Positions 1 to 8,221 of a stretch of 64,000 nt of DNA are shown here, piece by piece. Made by a program: the position numbers and the translations under genes. The notes under the pieces are model-generated. The model ran no database searches. It was not told the origin of the DNA and saw nothing but the letters and a program-made list of their open reading frames with translations. The DNA is taken from NCBI GenBank assembly GCA_046330255.1, contig JAXLTC010000002.1, positions 434,001 through 498,000 of the forward strand, given 5' to 3'. Every line of letters begins with the position of its first letter. Position 1 is the first letter of the stretch. Source of the stretch: JBBSBL01 sp046330255. Its GTDB lineage: Bacteria > Actinomycetota > Thermoleophilia > Solirubrobacterales > Solirubrobacteraceae.

Positions 1-1
1 G

Positions 2-3000
2 GTGTCCGTCGCGCCCGGAAGCGTCGAGGCGGTGCCGCTGACGGTCCGGCGGAGCGGATCGTTGCGCACGCTACGCATCTGGGTGGACCGCCATACCCGC
101 GCGCGAACGCTCGTGATCGGCATCTACAGCGACCGGCGCGGACGCCCCGGCCGCCTGCTCGCGCGCGGGCATCGACGCAAGCTGCGGCGCAAGGCGTGGA
201 ACACGGTCCCGGTCCCGGCGACGCCGGTGATGGCGGGCGAGCGCGTCTGGGTGGCCATCGCCCCGGCGGGCGGCAGCCTCACCTACCGCGCGGAAGCGCG
301 ACGCTGCACCATCACCTCGCCCACGGTCCGCACCGCGTCGCTGCCGCGCAACTGGACGGGCGCGATCGCAGCTCGGCGCCGCTGCGCGCCGTCGGTCGGC
401 GGCGACGGACAGCCGACCCCGCCGGTCGGCCCGGTGATCCCGCCCATCCCGCCGCCGGTCGATCCGGCCCCGCCCGTCGATCCGGCGCCGCCCGCGGACA
501 CGACCCCGCCGGACACGACGATCGACGTCGCTCCCCCGCCGCTCACGACCGCCAACTCGACCTCGATCGCCTTCTCTTCGGAGTCCGGGGCGACGTTCGA
601 GTGCCGCCTGGACGGGGCCGCGTGGCAGTCCTGCGCGAGCCCCTACGACCTGACCGCCCTCGCCAACGGCGCGCACACCTTCGACGTCCGCGCGATCGAC
701 CAGGCGGGCAACACCGACCCGACCCCGGCATCCGTGAGCTGGACGGTCGACGTCAGCGCGCCCGGGGCGCCGTCCATCGCCTCGGGGCCCTCCGGCCTCA
801 CAAACTCGACCACGGCCGACTTCTCCTTCACGGGCGACAGCGGCAACACGTTCGAGTGCCGCCTGGACGGAGGCTCCTGGGTGGCCTGCGACAGCCCGCG
901 CTCCTACACCGGCCTGGCCGCCGGGATGCACACCTTCGACGTCCGCGCCCGCGACGCCGCCGGCAACACCGGCGCCGCCGCCACCCGCACCTGGACCGTC
1001 GACACCACCGCCCCCGCAGCGCCGAGCATCAGCTCCGGCCCGGCGCCGACGAGCGCGTCCTCCTCGGCAGCGTTCGCGTTCAGCGGCGAGGCGGGCGCGA
1101 GCCTCGAATGCCGCATCGACGGCGCCGCGTGGGCCGCCTGCACAAGTCCGCAGACCTACGCCTCGCTGGCCGACGGCTCCCACACCTTCGACGTCCGTGC
1201 CCGCGACGCCGCCGGCAACACCGGCGCCGCCACCACCCGCACCTGGACCGTCGACACCACCGCCCCCGCAGCGCCGAGCATCAGCTCCGGCCCGTCCGGC
1301 GCCACCAGCTCCACCTCGGCCAGCCTCGCGTTCAGCGGCGAGTCCGGCGCGAGCTTCGAATGCCGCATCGACGGCGGCGCCTGGGCCGCCTGCACCAGCC
1401 CCAAGGCGTACAGCTCGCTCGCGCAGGGCAGCCACTCCTTCGACGTCCGCGCCCGCGACGCCGCCGGCAACACCGGCGCCGCCGCCACCCGCGGCTGGAC
1501 GGTCGACACGGTCGCCCCGGACACGACGCTCGTGTCCGGCCCGTCCGGCACCACGACGTCGACCTCGGCCACGCTGACGTTCAGCTCCGAGGCGGGCGCC
1601 ACGTTCCAGTGCCGCATCGACGGCGGCGCATGGGGCGCGTGCGCCAGCCCGAAGACCTGGAGCGGCCTCGCGGTCGGGGCGCACACCGCCGAGGTGCGTG
1701 CGTCCGACGCCGCGGGCAACACCGACGCCACCCCGGCGAGCGCGACCTGGACGGTGCAGGCGGCGGGCGACACCACCCCGCCGACGGTCGGCTGGACCAA
1801 GCCGTCGAACGGACAGACGATCTCCGGGACGCTCGACGACCCGACGTGCGAGGCCGCGGCCTCCGACTCGGGCGGCATCGACCGCGTCGAGTTCTACGCG
1901 GACGGGACGCTGCTCAACACCGAGCGCACGGCGCCCTACACCTGCACGTGGGACACCACGAAGGTCTCCAACGGCTCCCACACGCTGCGCGCGACGGCCT
2001 ACGACGCGGCCGGCAACAGCCGCAGCGCGGACATCACCGTGACGGTGTCCAACGCAGCCGACACGACGCCGCCCGACACGACCATCGACTCCGGCCCGTC
2101 CGGGACGAGCTCGTCCGCGAGCGCCTCCTTCGCCTTCTCCGCGACCGAGGCCGGATCGACGTTCCAGTGCCGGCTCGACGGCGCGGCCTGGGCGGCATGC
2201 TCGAGCCCGAAGGCCTACGCCTCGCTGGTGGACGGCTCCCACACCTTCGACGTGCGCGCGACCGATGCCGCCGGCAACACGGACGCCTCCCCCGCCAGCC
2301 GGACCTGGACGGTCGACACCAGCACGCCGCCGCCGGGAGCCGACCTCTACATGTCCCCGTCGGGCTCCGACTCCAACCCGTGCACCGACTCCCAGCCGTG
2401 CAAGACGATGACCGGCACGGCCGCGAAGAAGTCCAAGCCCAACGTCACGATCTCGATGAAGCCCGGCAACTACGCGGGCCAGACCGTGAACACCGGCTCC
2501 AGCGGCGACTGCACCGCCAACCTCGGCAACCCCTCCGCGACCACCAACTGCCGGCGGTTCGTCGCCCAGCCCGGGGTCCACATCGGCAACCTCCAGGTCT
2601 CCGGCTCGGGCACGTGGGTCACGGCCGCCACCCGCGGCGACCTGCTGATCGACGGCGCCTACAGCTTCGGCGGCACTCAGGACGTGATCGAGAACGCGAT
2701 CGTCGACCCGGGCGACGGCGATCCCGGCGTCTACCTCGACCACGTCACGGACTTCACCCTGACGGGGTCGGAGGTCAAGGGCGTGACCGACAACGACGGC
2801 GTGGACGTCTACGGCGGCGCGACCGGCAGCCTCAACACGCGGATCCTGAACAACGAGATCCACGACGTGAACATCTCGCCGGCCTCCTGCCAGCACACCG
2901 ACGGCGTGCAGGTCGCGGGCACCAGCGGGCCGGGCAACACGGGCACCCAGATCCGCAACAACCACATCTACGACATCGACCAGAACGCGGACATCCAGCT

Positions 3001-3301
3001 CGACTCCGCGACCTCGCAGCGCGGCACCAACGAGGTCGTCGAGGGCAACAACCTCGGCACCGTCAACTACGTCACGACGAGCTGCGTGCCGACTCCCTAC
3101 CCGCGCGCGATCACGCTCTCGGGGATCAACCTCAGCGTCCGCAACAACACGGCGGTCCAGCCCTTCTTCGTGTATCCCGGGTCGGGCAGCGTGACCGGCA
3201 ACCGTGCCCCGCAGCCGCAGTTCAGCGGCGCGAGCTGCTCCACCTACGCGTTCAGCGGCAACGTGTGGAGCGCGAACCCGTACGGCACGAACTGTCCGTA
3301 G
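2..3301 (+). CDS. Secreted Ig-like-repeat / parallel beta-helix surface protein (5' truncated)
   Basis: The reading frame is already open at the window edge and no signal peptide is present, so the N-terminus probably lies upstream; the GTG at base 2 is only the first possible start seen. Residues about 1-135 look like a beta-sandwich, followed by a Pro-rich linker (about 139-172). Then come six or seven repeats of about 84 residues with the recurring signature FECRxDGxxWxxC...HTFDVRARDAAGN; one different Ig-type domain (about 590-680) interrupts them. The C-terminal 320 residues carry Asn/Gly-rich rungs typical of a right-handed parallel beta-helix. This suggests an exported adhesin or polysaccharide-binding/lyase-like protein at the edge of the polysaccharide locus. 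The enzyme activity, if any, cannot be read from the sequence. Confidence 0.8.
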   Translation: MSVAPGSVEAVPLTVRRSGSLRTLRIWVDRHTRARTLVIGIYSDRRGRPGRLLARGHRRKLRRKAWNTVPVPATPVMAGERVWVAIAPAGGSLTYRAEARRCTITSPTVRTASLPRNWTGAIAARRRCAPSVGGDGQPTPPVGPVIPPIPPPVDPAPPVDPAPPADTTPPDTTIDVAPPPLTTANSTSIAFSSESGATFECRLDGAAWQSCASPYDLTALANGAHTFDVRAIDQAGNTDPTPASVSWTVDVSAPGAPSIASGPSGLTNSTTADFSFTGDSGNTFECRLDGGSWVACDSPRSYTGLAAGMHTFDVRARDAAGNTGAAATRTWTVDTTAPAAPSISSGPAPTSASSSAAFAFSGEAGASLECRIDGAAWAACTSPQTYASLADGSHTFDVRARDAAGNTGAATTRTWTVDTTAPAAPSISSGPSGATSSTSASLAFSGESGASFECRIDGGAWAACTSPKAYSSLAQGSHSFDVRARDAAGNTGAAATRGWTVDTVAPDTTLVSGPSGTTTSTSATLTFSSEAGATFQCRIDGGAWGACASPKTWSGLAVGAHTAEVRASDAAGNTDATPASATWTVQAAGDTTPPTVGWTKPSNGQTISGTLDDPTCEAAASDSGGIDRVEFYADGTLLNTERTAPYTCTWDTTKVSNGSHTLRATAYDAAGNSRSADITVTVSNAADTTPPDTTIDSGPSGTSSSASASFAFSATEAGSTFQCRLDGAAWAACSSPKAYASLVDGSHTFDVRATDAAGNTDASPASRTWTVDTSTPPPGADLYMSPSGSDSNPCTDSQPCKTMTGTAAKKSKPNVTISMKPGNYAGQTVNTGSSGDCTANLGNPSATTNCRRFVAQPGVHIGNLQVSGSGTWVTAATRGDLLIDGAYSFGGTQDVIENAIVDPGDGDPGVYLDHVTDFTLTGSEVKGVTDNDGVDVYGGATGSLNTRILNNEIHDVNISPASCQHTDGVQVAGTSGPGNTGTQIRNNHIYDIDQNADIQLDSATSQRGTNEVVEGNNLGTVNYVTTSCVPTPYPRAITLSGINLSVRNNTAVQPFFVYPGSGSVTGNRAPQPQFSGASCSTYAFSGNVWSANPYGTNCP
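951..1705 (+). repeat. In-gene tandem repeats with 252-bp period
   Basis: The block starting GCGACGCCGCCGGCAACACC recurs at 951, 1203 and 1455, exactly 252 bp (84 codons) apart, with a diverged fourth copy near 1704. Stretches of about 95 bp around the first two copies are almost identical at the DNA level, including third codon positions. That points to recent duplication or gene conversion inside the surface-protein gene. Confidence 0.85.
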
Positions 3302-3352
3302 CACCGGCTGACGGACCCCGCCGCGCGCGGCGCTGACGCTACGGTCCCGCGG

Positions 3353-4297
3353 GTGACGCCGCGCGACGCCACGCCCCTCGTCGACGTCGTGGTCGTCGCC
3401 CACCGCAGCCGGGATGCGCTGAGGGCCTGCGTCGAGCCGCTCGCGGCATGGCCGCGCGCGCGGGTGGTCGCCGTCGACACCGCCTCCGGGGATGGCGCGC
3501 TGGAGACGATCGCCGACCTGCCCGTCGAGTGCGTCCCGGCGCCGCGAAACGGAGGGTTCGGCTACGGCTGCAACCTCGGCGCGGCGCGCGGCGAGGCCCC
3601 GTTCACGTGCTTCCTGAACCCGGACGCGCGGGTGCGCCCGGAGGACCTGGAGCGGCTCGTGGAGCGGCTCGAGTCGGATCCCACCACCGCCGTTGCGGGC
3701 CCGCGCATCGAGGACGAGCACCGGAACCTCGAGCACAGCCGCCGGCGCTTCCCGCGGCTGCGCTCGACGCTCTCCACGGCGCTGCTCCTGCAGCGCCTCG
3801 TGCCCCGCGCCGCATGGGCCGACGAGGTCGAGCGCGACCCCGCGGCCTACGCGGTCTCCGGGCCGGCCGACTGGCTCTCGGGTGCCTGCCTGGTCGTGAG
3901 GCGCGACGCGTTCGAGGCCGCCGGCGGCTTCGACGAGGGCTACTTCCTCTACAGCGAGGAGACCGACCTCTGCAGGCGGCTGCGGGATCGCGGGCTCGAG
4001 ACGGTCTACGAGCCTGCCGCCCGCTGCACGCACTCCGGCGGCGCGTCCGCGCCGCGCGCGGCGCTGCTCGCGGCCCAGGTCCGCAGCCGGGTCCGCTACG
4101 CCGCGATCCACGAGGGCCGCGCGAACGCGCGGCTGACGGCGCTCGCGCTGGCGCTCGGCGCCGCCGTGCATCTGCCGCTCTCGGCCGGGCGGGCGGGCTA
4201 CGCCTCCGGGCGCCTGGCGGCGCTGCGGGCGGCGCTCGCGGCCGCCCTGCGACCGCCCGGCCCGGGCAGCGACCTGTCGCCGCCGGCGTCCGGCTGA
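3353..4297 (+). CDS. Family 2 glycosyltransferase, rhamnosyltransferase (WbbL/RfbF) type
   Basis: The 314-residue protein begins with the GT-A nucleotide-sugar fold (VDVVVVAHRSRDALRAC), has the PDARV form of the DxD motif near residue 85, and the GGFDEGYFLYSEETDLCRR block near residues 190-208 that is typical of dTDP-rhamnose-type transferases of cell-surface glycans. It should act on the cytoplasmic face of the membrane, adding a sugar to a lipid-linked or nascent glycan. A TACGGT hexamer at 3340-3345 lies 7 nt before the GTG start, suggesting a leaderless message. It converges with the minus-strand polysaccharide genes. The exact sugar donor is inferred only. Confidence 0.85.
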   Translation: MTPRDATPLVDVVVVAHRSRDALRACVEPLAAWPRARVVAVDTASGDGALETIADLPVECVPAPRNGGFGYGCNLGAARGEAPFTCFLNPDARVRPEDLERLVERLESDPTTAVAGPRIEDEHRNLEHSRRRFPRLRSTLSTALLLQRLVPRAAWADEVERDPAAYAVSGPADWLSGACLVVRRDAFEAAGGFDEGYFLYSEETDLCRRLRDRGLETVYEPAARCTHSGGASAPRAALLAAQVRSRVRYAAIHEGRANARLTALALALGAAVHLPLSAGRAGYASGRLAALRAALAAALRPPGPGSDLSPPASG

Positions 4298-4315
4298 GCG
4301 CCGGCGAGGCGGTCC

Positions 4316-4356
4316 GATCCCGCCCGGCGGTCGCAGCGCGACCCCAGACCGGGATC
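4316..4356. terminator. Possible bidirectional terminator between convergent genes
   Basis: GATCCCG (4316-4322) and CGGGATC (4350-4356) form a perfect 7-bp inverted repeat with a 27-nt loop in the 78-bp gap between two convergent glycosyltransferase genes. There is no T-run, so this is a positional guess. Confidence 0.3.
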
Positions 4357-4375
4357 GCATAAGCGCTCGGGGCCG

Positions 4376-5704
4376 CTAGCCCGTCGCCGTCGCGGGCGAC
4401 GGCGCGCGCCCGAGCGCGGCGTCGAACACGGCGGCCAGTTGCTCGGCGAGGCGGCCGCGCTCGAAGCGCTCCACGGCCTCGCGTCGCTGCTGCGGAGGCG
4501 GCTCGCCCCGCTCGCGCCGCGCCAGCGCGGCCGCGACGGCGTGCTCCATGGCCGCCTCGTCCGAGGGCCGGACCAGCTGTGCCGTGCCGCAGGCCTCGAG
4601 GAAGTCGCGCGCGTCGCCGTCGGGGACGGCGGCAAGGATCGGCCGCCCGGAGGCCATGTACTCGTACGCCTTCCCGGGCACCAGCCCGGCGCGCTCGCCG
4701 CGGGGCATGTCGTGCATCGGCAGGAAGAGCAGGTCCGCGGAGCGGATCAGGCTCACCGTCTCGCCGTGCGGAAGGTATCCGCGGAGCGCGACGCGAGCCG
4801 ACGACTGCTCGGCCACGCGCCGGTCGCCGGCGGTGAGCGGCCCCGCCAGGTGGACCTCGACCGAGTCCGCCGCCGCGGGGTCGCGGGTTCGCAGCCGATC
4901 GAGCGCCGCGAGCAGGTGGACGTGGGAGCGGGGCAGGATGTCGACCTCGTAGGCCCGCCCTCCGAGCAGGCGGCGGAGCCCTCGGTGGCGCAGCGCGAGC
5001 TCGGTGTGCATCGTGCCCGTGTGCACGATCCGCAACGAGTCGTCGTCGCGGGCCGGGAGCGGCCCTTCGAAGTCGGGCGCGTCGTAGCCGTTGGTGATCG
5101 CCACGACCCGGTCGGGGTCCAGGTGCGGGAACGCCGCGCGCACCCGGCGCGCCGCCTCGGGGGTGTTCATGATCACCATCGCCGCGGTCGACAGGACCTC
5201 CCCCATCCGCCGCAGGTCGCGGCGCCGGTGCAGGTCGGTCGGGTAGATCCACATCTCGTCGAGCGCCCACGGGTCTTGCAGGTCGGCCACCCAGGGGATC
5301 CCGAGCTCCCGCGAGATGCGCACGGCCGGCGCCGCCGACTCGTAGGGAACCAGCGTGGCGAACAGCAGGTCGGCCGGGCCCGCGGCGCGCGCGAGCGAGA
5401 CCGCGCGCGACTCCCACCAGCGCGCGAGCGGCGAGCGGAGGTCCAGCAGGCCCTCGACCTGCCGCCGGCGACCGCTGCTCGGGGCCGGCTCGGGCCCCTC
5501 CGGGCGGAGCACCTCGATTCGCGCGCCCGCCCCGTCGCCGAGGCTCGGGTCGGCCGGCGCCCAGCGCCCGTCCGAGCGGCCCGTGCCCGTGATCACGACG
5601 GGGTCCACCCCGAGCGCGGGGAGCCGGTCGACGAGGCGGTTGCGCTGCACCGCCGCCCCGCCCAGCGGCGGGTAGTGGTAGGCGAGGACGAGCGCGCGCG
5701 TCAC
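4376..5704 (-). CDS. Family 4 (GT-B) glycosyltransferase
   Basis: The 442-residue protein starts with ALVLAYHYPPLGGAAVQRN, the N-terminal signature of GT4-type transferases, continues with a donor-binding half and has a C-terminal segment (LVPGKAYEYMASGRPILAAV) matching the E-x7-E region of this family. It is expected to transfer a sugar from a nucleotide donor during assembly of the exopolysaccharide repeat unit in the cytoplasm. The GTG start overlaps the upstream stop by four bases (GTGA at 5701-5704), so it is translationally coupled as the last gene of the wzz-wzy-wzx-alg14/13-like operon. Donor and acceptor are unknown. Confidence 0.85.
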   Translation of the reverse strand: MTRALVLAYHYPPLGGAAVQRNRLVDRLPALGVDPVVITGTGRSDGRWAPADPSLGDGAGARIEVLRPEGPEPAPSSGRRRQVEGLLDLRSPLARWWESRAVSLARAAGPADLLFATLVPYESAAPAVRISRELGIPWVADLQDPWALDEMWIYPTDLHRRRDLRRMGEVLSTAAMVIMNTPEAARRVRAAFPHLDPDRVVAITNGYDAPDFEGPLPARDDDSLRIVHTGTMHTELALRHRGLRRLLGGRAYEVDILPRSHVHLLAALDRLRTRDPAAADSVEVHLAGPLTAGDRRVAEQSSARVALRGYLPHGETVSLIRSADLLFLPMHDMPRGERAGLVPGKAYEYMASGRPILAAVPDGDARDFLEACGTAQLVRPSDEAAMEHAVAAALARRERGEPPPQQRREAVERFERGRLAEQLAAVFDAALGRAPSPATATG

Positions 5705-6228
5705 CGGGCGGCACCGGCGGCGCTTGCCGCCGGGCGCCCGGCGGCTGACGGGGGGCCGGCGACGCGAGCGAGCGCCTCGGCTACGGCGTCCGTCAGCCCG
5801 CCCGCGGCGCCGGGGGCGGCGTCGAGCGCCAGCCGCTCCGGCGGGAGCGCAAGCGCCTCGCGCAGCGACTCCTCGTCGTCGGCGAGCAGCACCATCCCCT
5901 CGCCGGCCAACCGCCGCGCGAGCGGGTCCTGGTGGTCGTCTACCGCCTCGCCGAGGTCTCCGCGCCGCGGCACGACGATCGGCCGCTTTCCGCAGCGCTG
6001 CGCGAGCAGGATCGAGCCGGTGCCCGCGTGCGCGACCACCGCGCGCGCCTCGCGCATCAGCGCGGCCATCTCCTCCCAGGCCAGGAAATCGACCCAGCGC
6101 CCGCGGCCGTGAGCGACCCGGGCGCTCCCGTACTGAACGACCAGCGCCTCGTCGCCGTCCAGGCGCGCGGCGTAGGAGACGAGGCGCTCGAACGGCTGCT
6201 CGTTGGTCCCCGCGGTGACGAAGATCAC
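5701..6228 (-). CDS. Alg13/PssE-like glycosyltransferase C-terminal half
   Basis: The 175-residue protein equals the C-terminal donor-binding half of a GT28 (MurG-like) enzyme: MIFVTAGTNEQPFERL at the start, then AVVAHAGTGSILLAQRCGK and PIVVPR motifs. In bacterial EPS clusters this half works as a complex with an Alg14/PssD-like membrane anchor, here encoded by the gene immediately upstream with a four-base GTGA overlap. Together they should add the second sugar to an undecaprenyl-diphosphate-linked sugar. The protein has no membrane segment, as expected for the catalytic subunit. Confidence 0.83.
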   Translation of the reverse strand: MIFVTAGTNEQPFERLVSYAARLDGDEALVVQYGSARVAHGRGRWVDFLAWEEMAALMREARAVVAHAGTGSILLAQRCGKRPIVVPRRGDLGEAVDDHQDPLARRLAGEGMVLLADDEESLREALALPPERLALDAAPGAAGGLTDAVAEALARVAGPPSAAGRPAASAAGAAR

Positions 6229-6710
6229 GGCGCCCCCAGCAGCGTGCCCGCGTAGCGCGTGCCCGGCCGTGCCCGCGCGAGCTCAGGCCACTGCACGAAG
6301 ACCTCGGCGGCGAGCGGGGCGATCAGGCGTCCGCTGAGCGACAGCTCCCGGATGCGCGTCAGGCTCTCCACGTAGATCACCGGAACGCGCGCCGCGCGGG
6401 CCATCCAGGCGAACGGCACCGCGATGCCGGCGCCGGTGCTCAACATCGCGGCGGGCCGCAGATCGCGCACCACCCGCCGCGCGAGCCGCAGGTTGCGAGC
6501 GAAGTTCGGCAGGTTGCGGTTCGTCGGCCCGTGCGCGTGGACGACGCGCTCGCCGGCGAGCAGCGAGCGCGAGTCGGGCTTGTCGAAGGTGACCCACACC
6601 CTCGGATAGCCCTCCCAGGCGCTGCGCAGCGCGGTCAGCTGCATCAGGTGCCCGCCGCAGGAGCAGACGAGCAGCAGCGGACGCCCGCCCTGTGGCTCGG
6701 CGGCGCTCAT
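6225..6710 (-). CDS. Alg14/PssD-like glycosyltransferase N-terminal partner
   Basis: The 161-residue protein carries CSCGGHLMQLTAL close to the N-terminus, the acceptor-side signature of Alg14/PssD/Cps14F proteins, and STGAGIAVPFAWMARAA near residue 90. It has the right length to be the acceptor-binding half of a split GT-B enzyme whose other half follows directly. Its ATG overlaps the stop of the flippase gene (ATGA, 6707-6710). The split arrangement, instead of one MurG-like chain, is typical of exopolysaccharide clusters. Confidence 0.84.
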   Translation of the reverse strand: MSAAEPQGGRPLLLVCSCGGHLMQLTALRSAWEGYPRVWVTFDKPDSRSLLAGERVVHAHGPTNRNLPNFARNLRLARRVVRDLRPAAMLSTGAGIAVPFAWMARAARVPVIYVESLTRIRELSLSGRLIAPLAAEVFVQWPELARARPGTRYAGTLLGAP

Positions 6711-8221
6711 GTCGCGCTCGGGGGCAGCGGCTCGGCCACCGCCGGGGCCCCGCGCCCGCGCGCCGCGCGCAGGCCGCTGCGGGCGCGCCCGAGCACCTCG
6801 CGCCCGTCCGCGATGACCTCGGGTGCGCGCCAGGCGAGGAGCGGCAGGTAGGTGCCCACGCCCGCCGCCACGAGGATCACGAGCGTCGCGAGGTCCGACA
6901 GGTCGGTGGGCAGCACCGCGAAGCGCAGCGCGAGCAGCACGGCGAGCATCCCGGCGGTCGCCTGGGCGACCCCGCCGAGCGCGCGCCAGAACCGCATCGC
7001 GCCGATATCGAGCGCGCTAGCCGTCAGCTTGCAGTACACGGGCTCGACCAGTGTCGTGGTCACGGCGTATCCGGCGGCCACGCCGACGATCCCCCACTGG
7101 AGCCCGATCACGAACGCGCACAGGTGCATCGCGAAGTAGACGACCGTGAACCAGAAGATCGTCTTGGTGCGCCCGCGCGCCTCGAGGATCCCCGTGTCGA
7201 GCGCACCGAGCGACTGGAGCAGCCCCACCCAGGCAAGGACCTGGAGCACGGGCACCGCGTCGGACCACTTCGGCCCGAGCACCACGCGGATGAACTCGGG
7301 CGCGACGACCATCAGCCCGACGAGCGCGGGGATCGAGAACGCCGCCACCGCGCGCGTGGCCCTGATCCAGCCCGCCGCGATCCGCCGCGTGTCGTCCTGG
7401 ATGCGGGAGAAGGCGGGGAAGAGCACGTCCTGGATCGGCGCGGCCACGCGGCTGAGCGGCGAGAGCATCACGTTGTAGGCGATCGCGTAGTAGCCCAGCG
7501 AGACGGGCCCGAGGAACTTGCCGATCAGCAGGTTGTCGATGTTGCGGTGGGTGAAGTAGAGGAGCCGGTGGCCGAAGAGGTAGCCGCTGAAGGAGAGCAG
7601 GCGCCGCAGCGCGGCACGCGACCACTGCCGCGTCGGCCGCCAGGGGGAGGCGACCCAGAGGATCGCCGCGGACGCGGCCGCGTAGGTCAGCTGCTGGGCG
7701 ACGATCGCCCACGCCCCACCGCCGGTCGCGGCGACCACGATGCCGACCGCACCGCCGAGCGCTACGCCGATCATCACCCGGATCTCCAGGCTGCGGAACC
7801 GCATCTCGCGCATCAGCAGCGCCTCCTGCACCTGCGAGAGCGAGAGCAGCAGGAACCCGCCCGACATCACCGCGACCAGGGGCTGGACCTCCGGCTCTCC
7901 GTAGAAGTCGGCGATCAGCGGCGAGCAGGCGACCCCGAGGATCGTGAACAGGCCTCCGACGACGATGCTCGTCCAGAACGCGGTGGAGCGGTCCTCCTCG
8001 TCGATGTCGCGGCGCTGGACCAGCGCCGCGCCGAGCGCGATGTCGCCGAAGACGAGCGCGAGACTGGTGAACACGATCACCATCGCCGCGATGCCGAACT
8101 GGTCGGGTGCGAGGAGGCGGGCGAGCACGATCGCGACCACGAGCCGCGCGCCCTGGGCGAACGCCTGCGCGGCGAACTTCCAGGCCACGCCCCCGAGGAC
8201 CGTCGAGCGGCCGTGGCTCAC
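6707..8221 (-). CDS. Wzx-like polysaccharide flippase (MOP superfamily)
   Basis: This is a 504-residue polytopic membrane protein of the oligosaccharide flippase type, with an N-terminal WKFAAQAFAQGARLVVAIVLARLL helix pair, many further hydrophobic segments and the PVLQVLAWVGLLQSLG region often seen in this family. It would move lipid-linked repeat units across the plasma membrane. I chose the GTG at 8221 because it overlaps the upstream stop as GTGA; an ATG at 8260 would add 13 unconserved-looking residues and a 43-bp overlap. It sits between the polymerase gene and the Alg14-like gene. Confidence 0.85.
   Translation of the reverse strand: MSHGRSTVLGGVAWKFAAQAFAQGARLVVAIVLARLLAPDQFGIAAMVIVFTSLALVFGDIALGAALVQRRDIDEEDRSTAFWTSIVVGGLFTILGVACSPLIADFYGEPEVQPLVAVMSGGFLLLSLSQVQEALLMREMRFRSLEIRVMIGVALGGAVGIVVAATGGGAWAIVAQQLTYAAASAAILWVASPWRPTRQWSRAALRRLLSFSGYLFGHRLLYFTHRNIDNLLIGKFLGPVSLGYYAIAYNVMLSPLSRVAAPIQDVLFPAFSRIQDDTRRIAAGWIRATRAVAAFSIPALVGLMVVAPEFIRVVLGPKWSDAVPVLQVLAWVGLLQSLGALDTGILEARGRTKTIFWFTVVYFAMHLCAFVIGLQWGIVGVAAGYAVTTTLVEPVYCKLTASALDIGAMRFWRALGGVAQATAGMLAVLLALRFAVLPTDLSDLATLVILVAAGVGTYLPLLAWRAPEVIADGREVLGRARSGLRAARGRGAPAVAEPLPPSAT

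Noticed and set aside
71..4360. Very long open frame antisense to the surface-protein gene (1429 codons), with similar ones elsewhere
   Set aside because: High GC removes stops from the antisense frames. The products are Arg/Gly/Ala-rich without domains, while the sense frame has clear domains.
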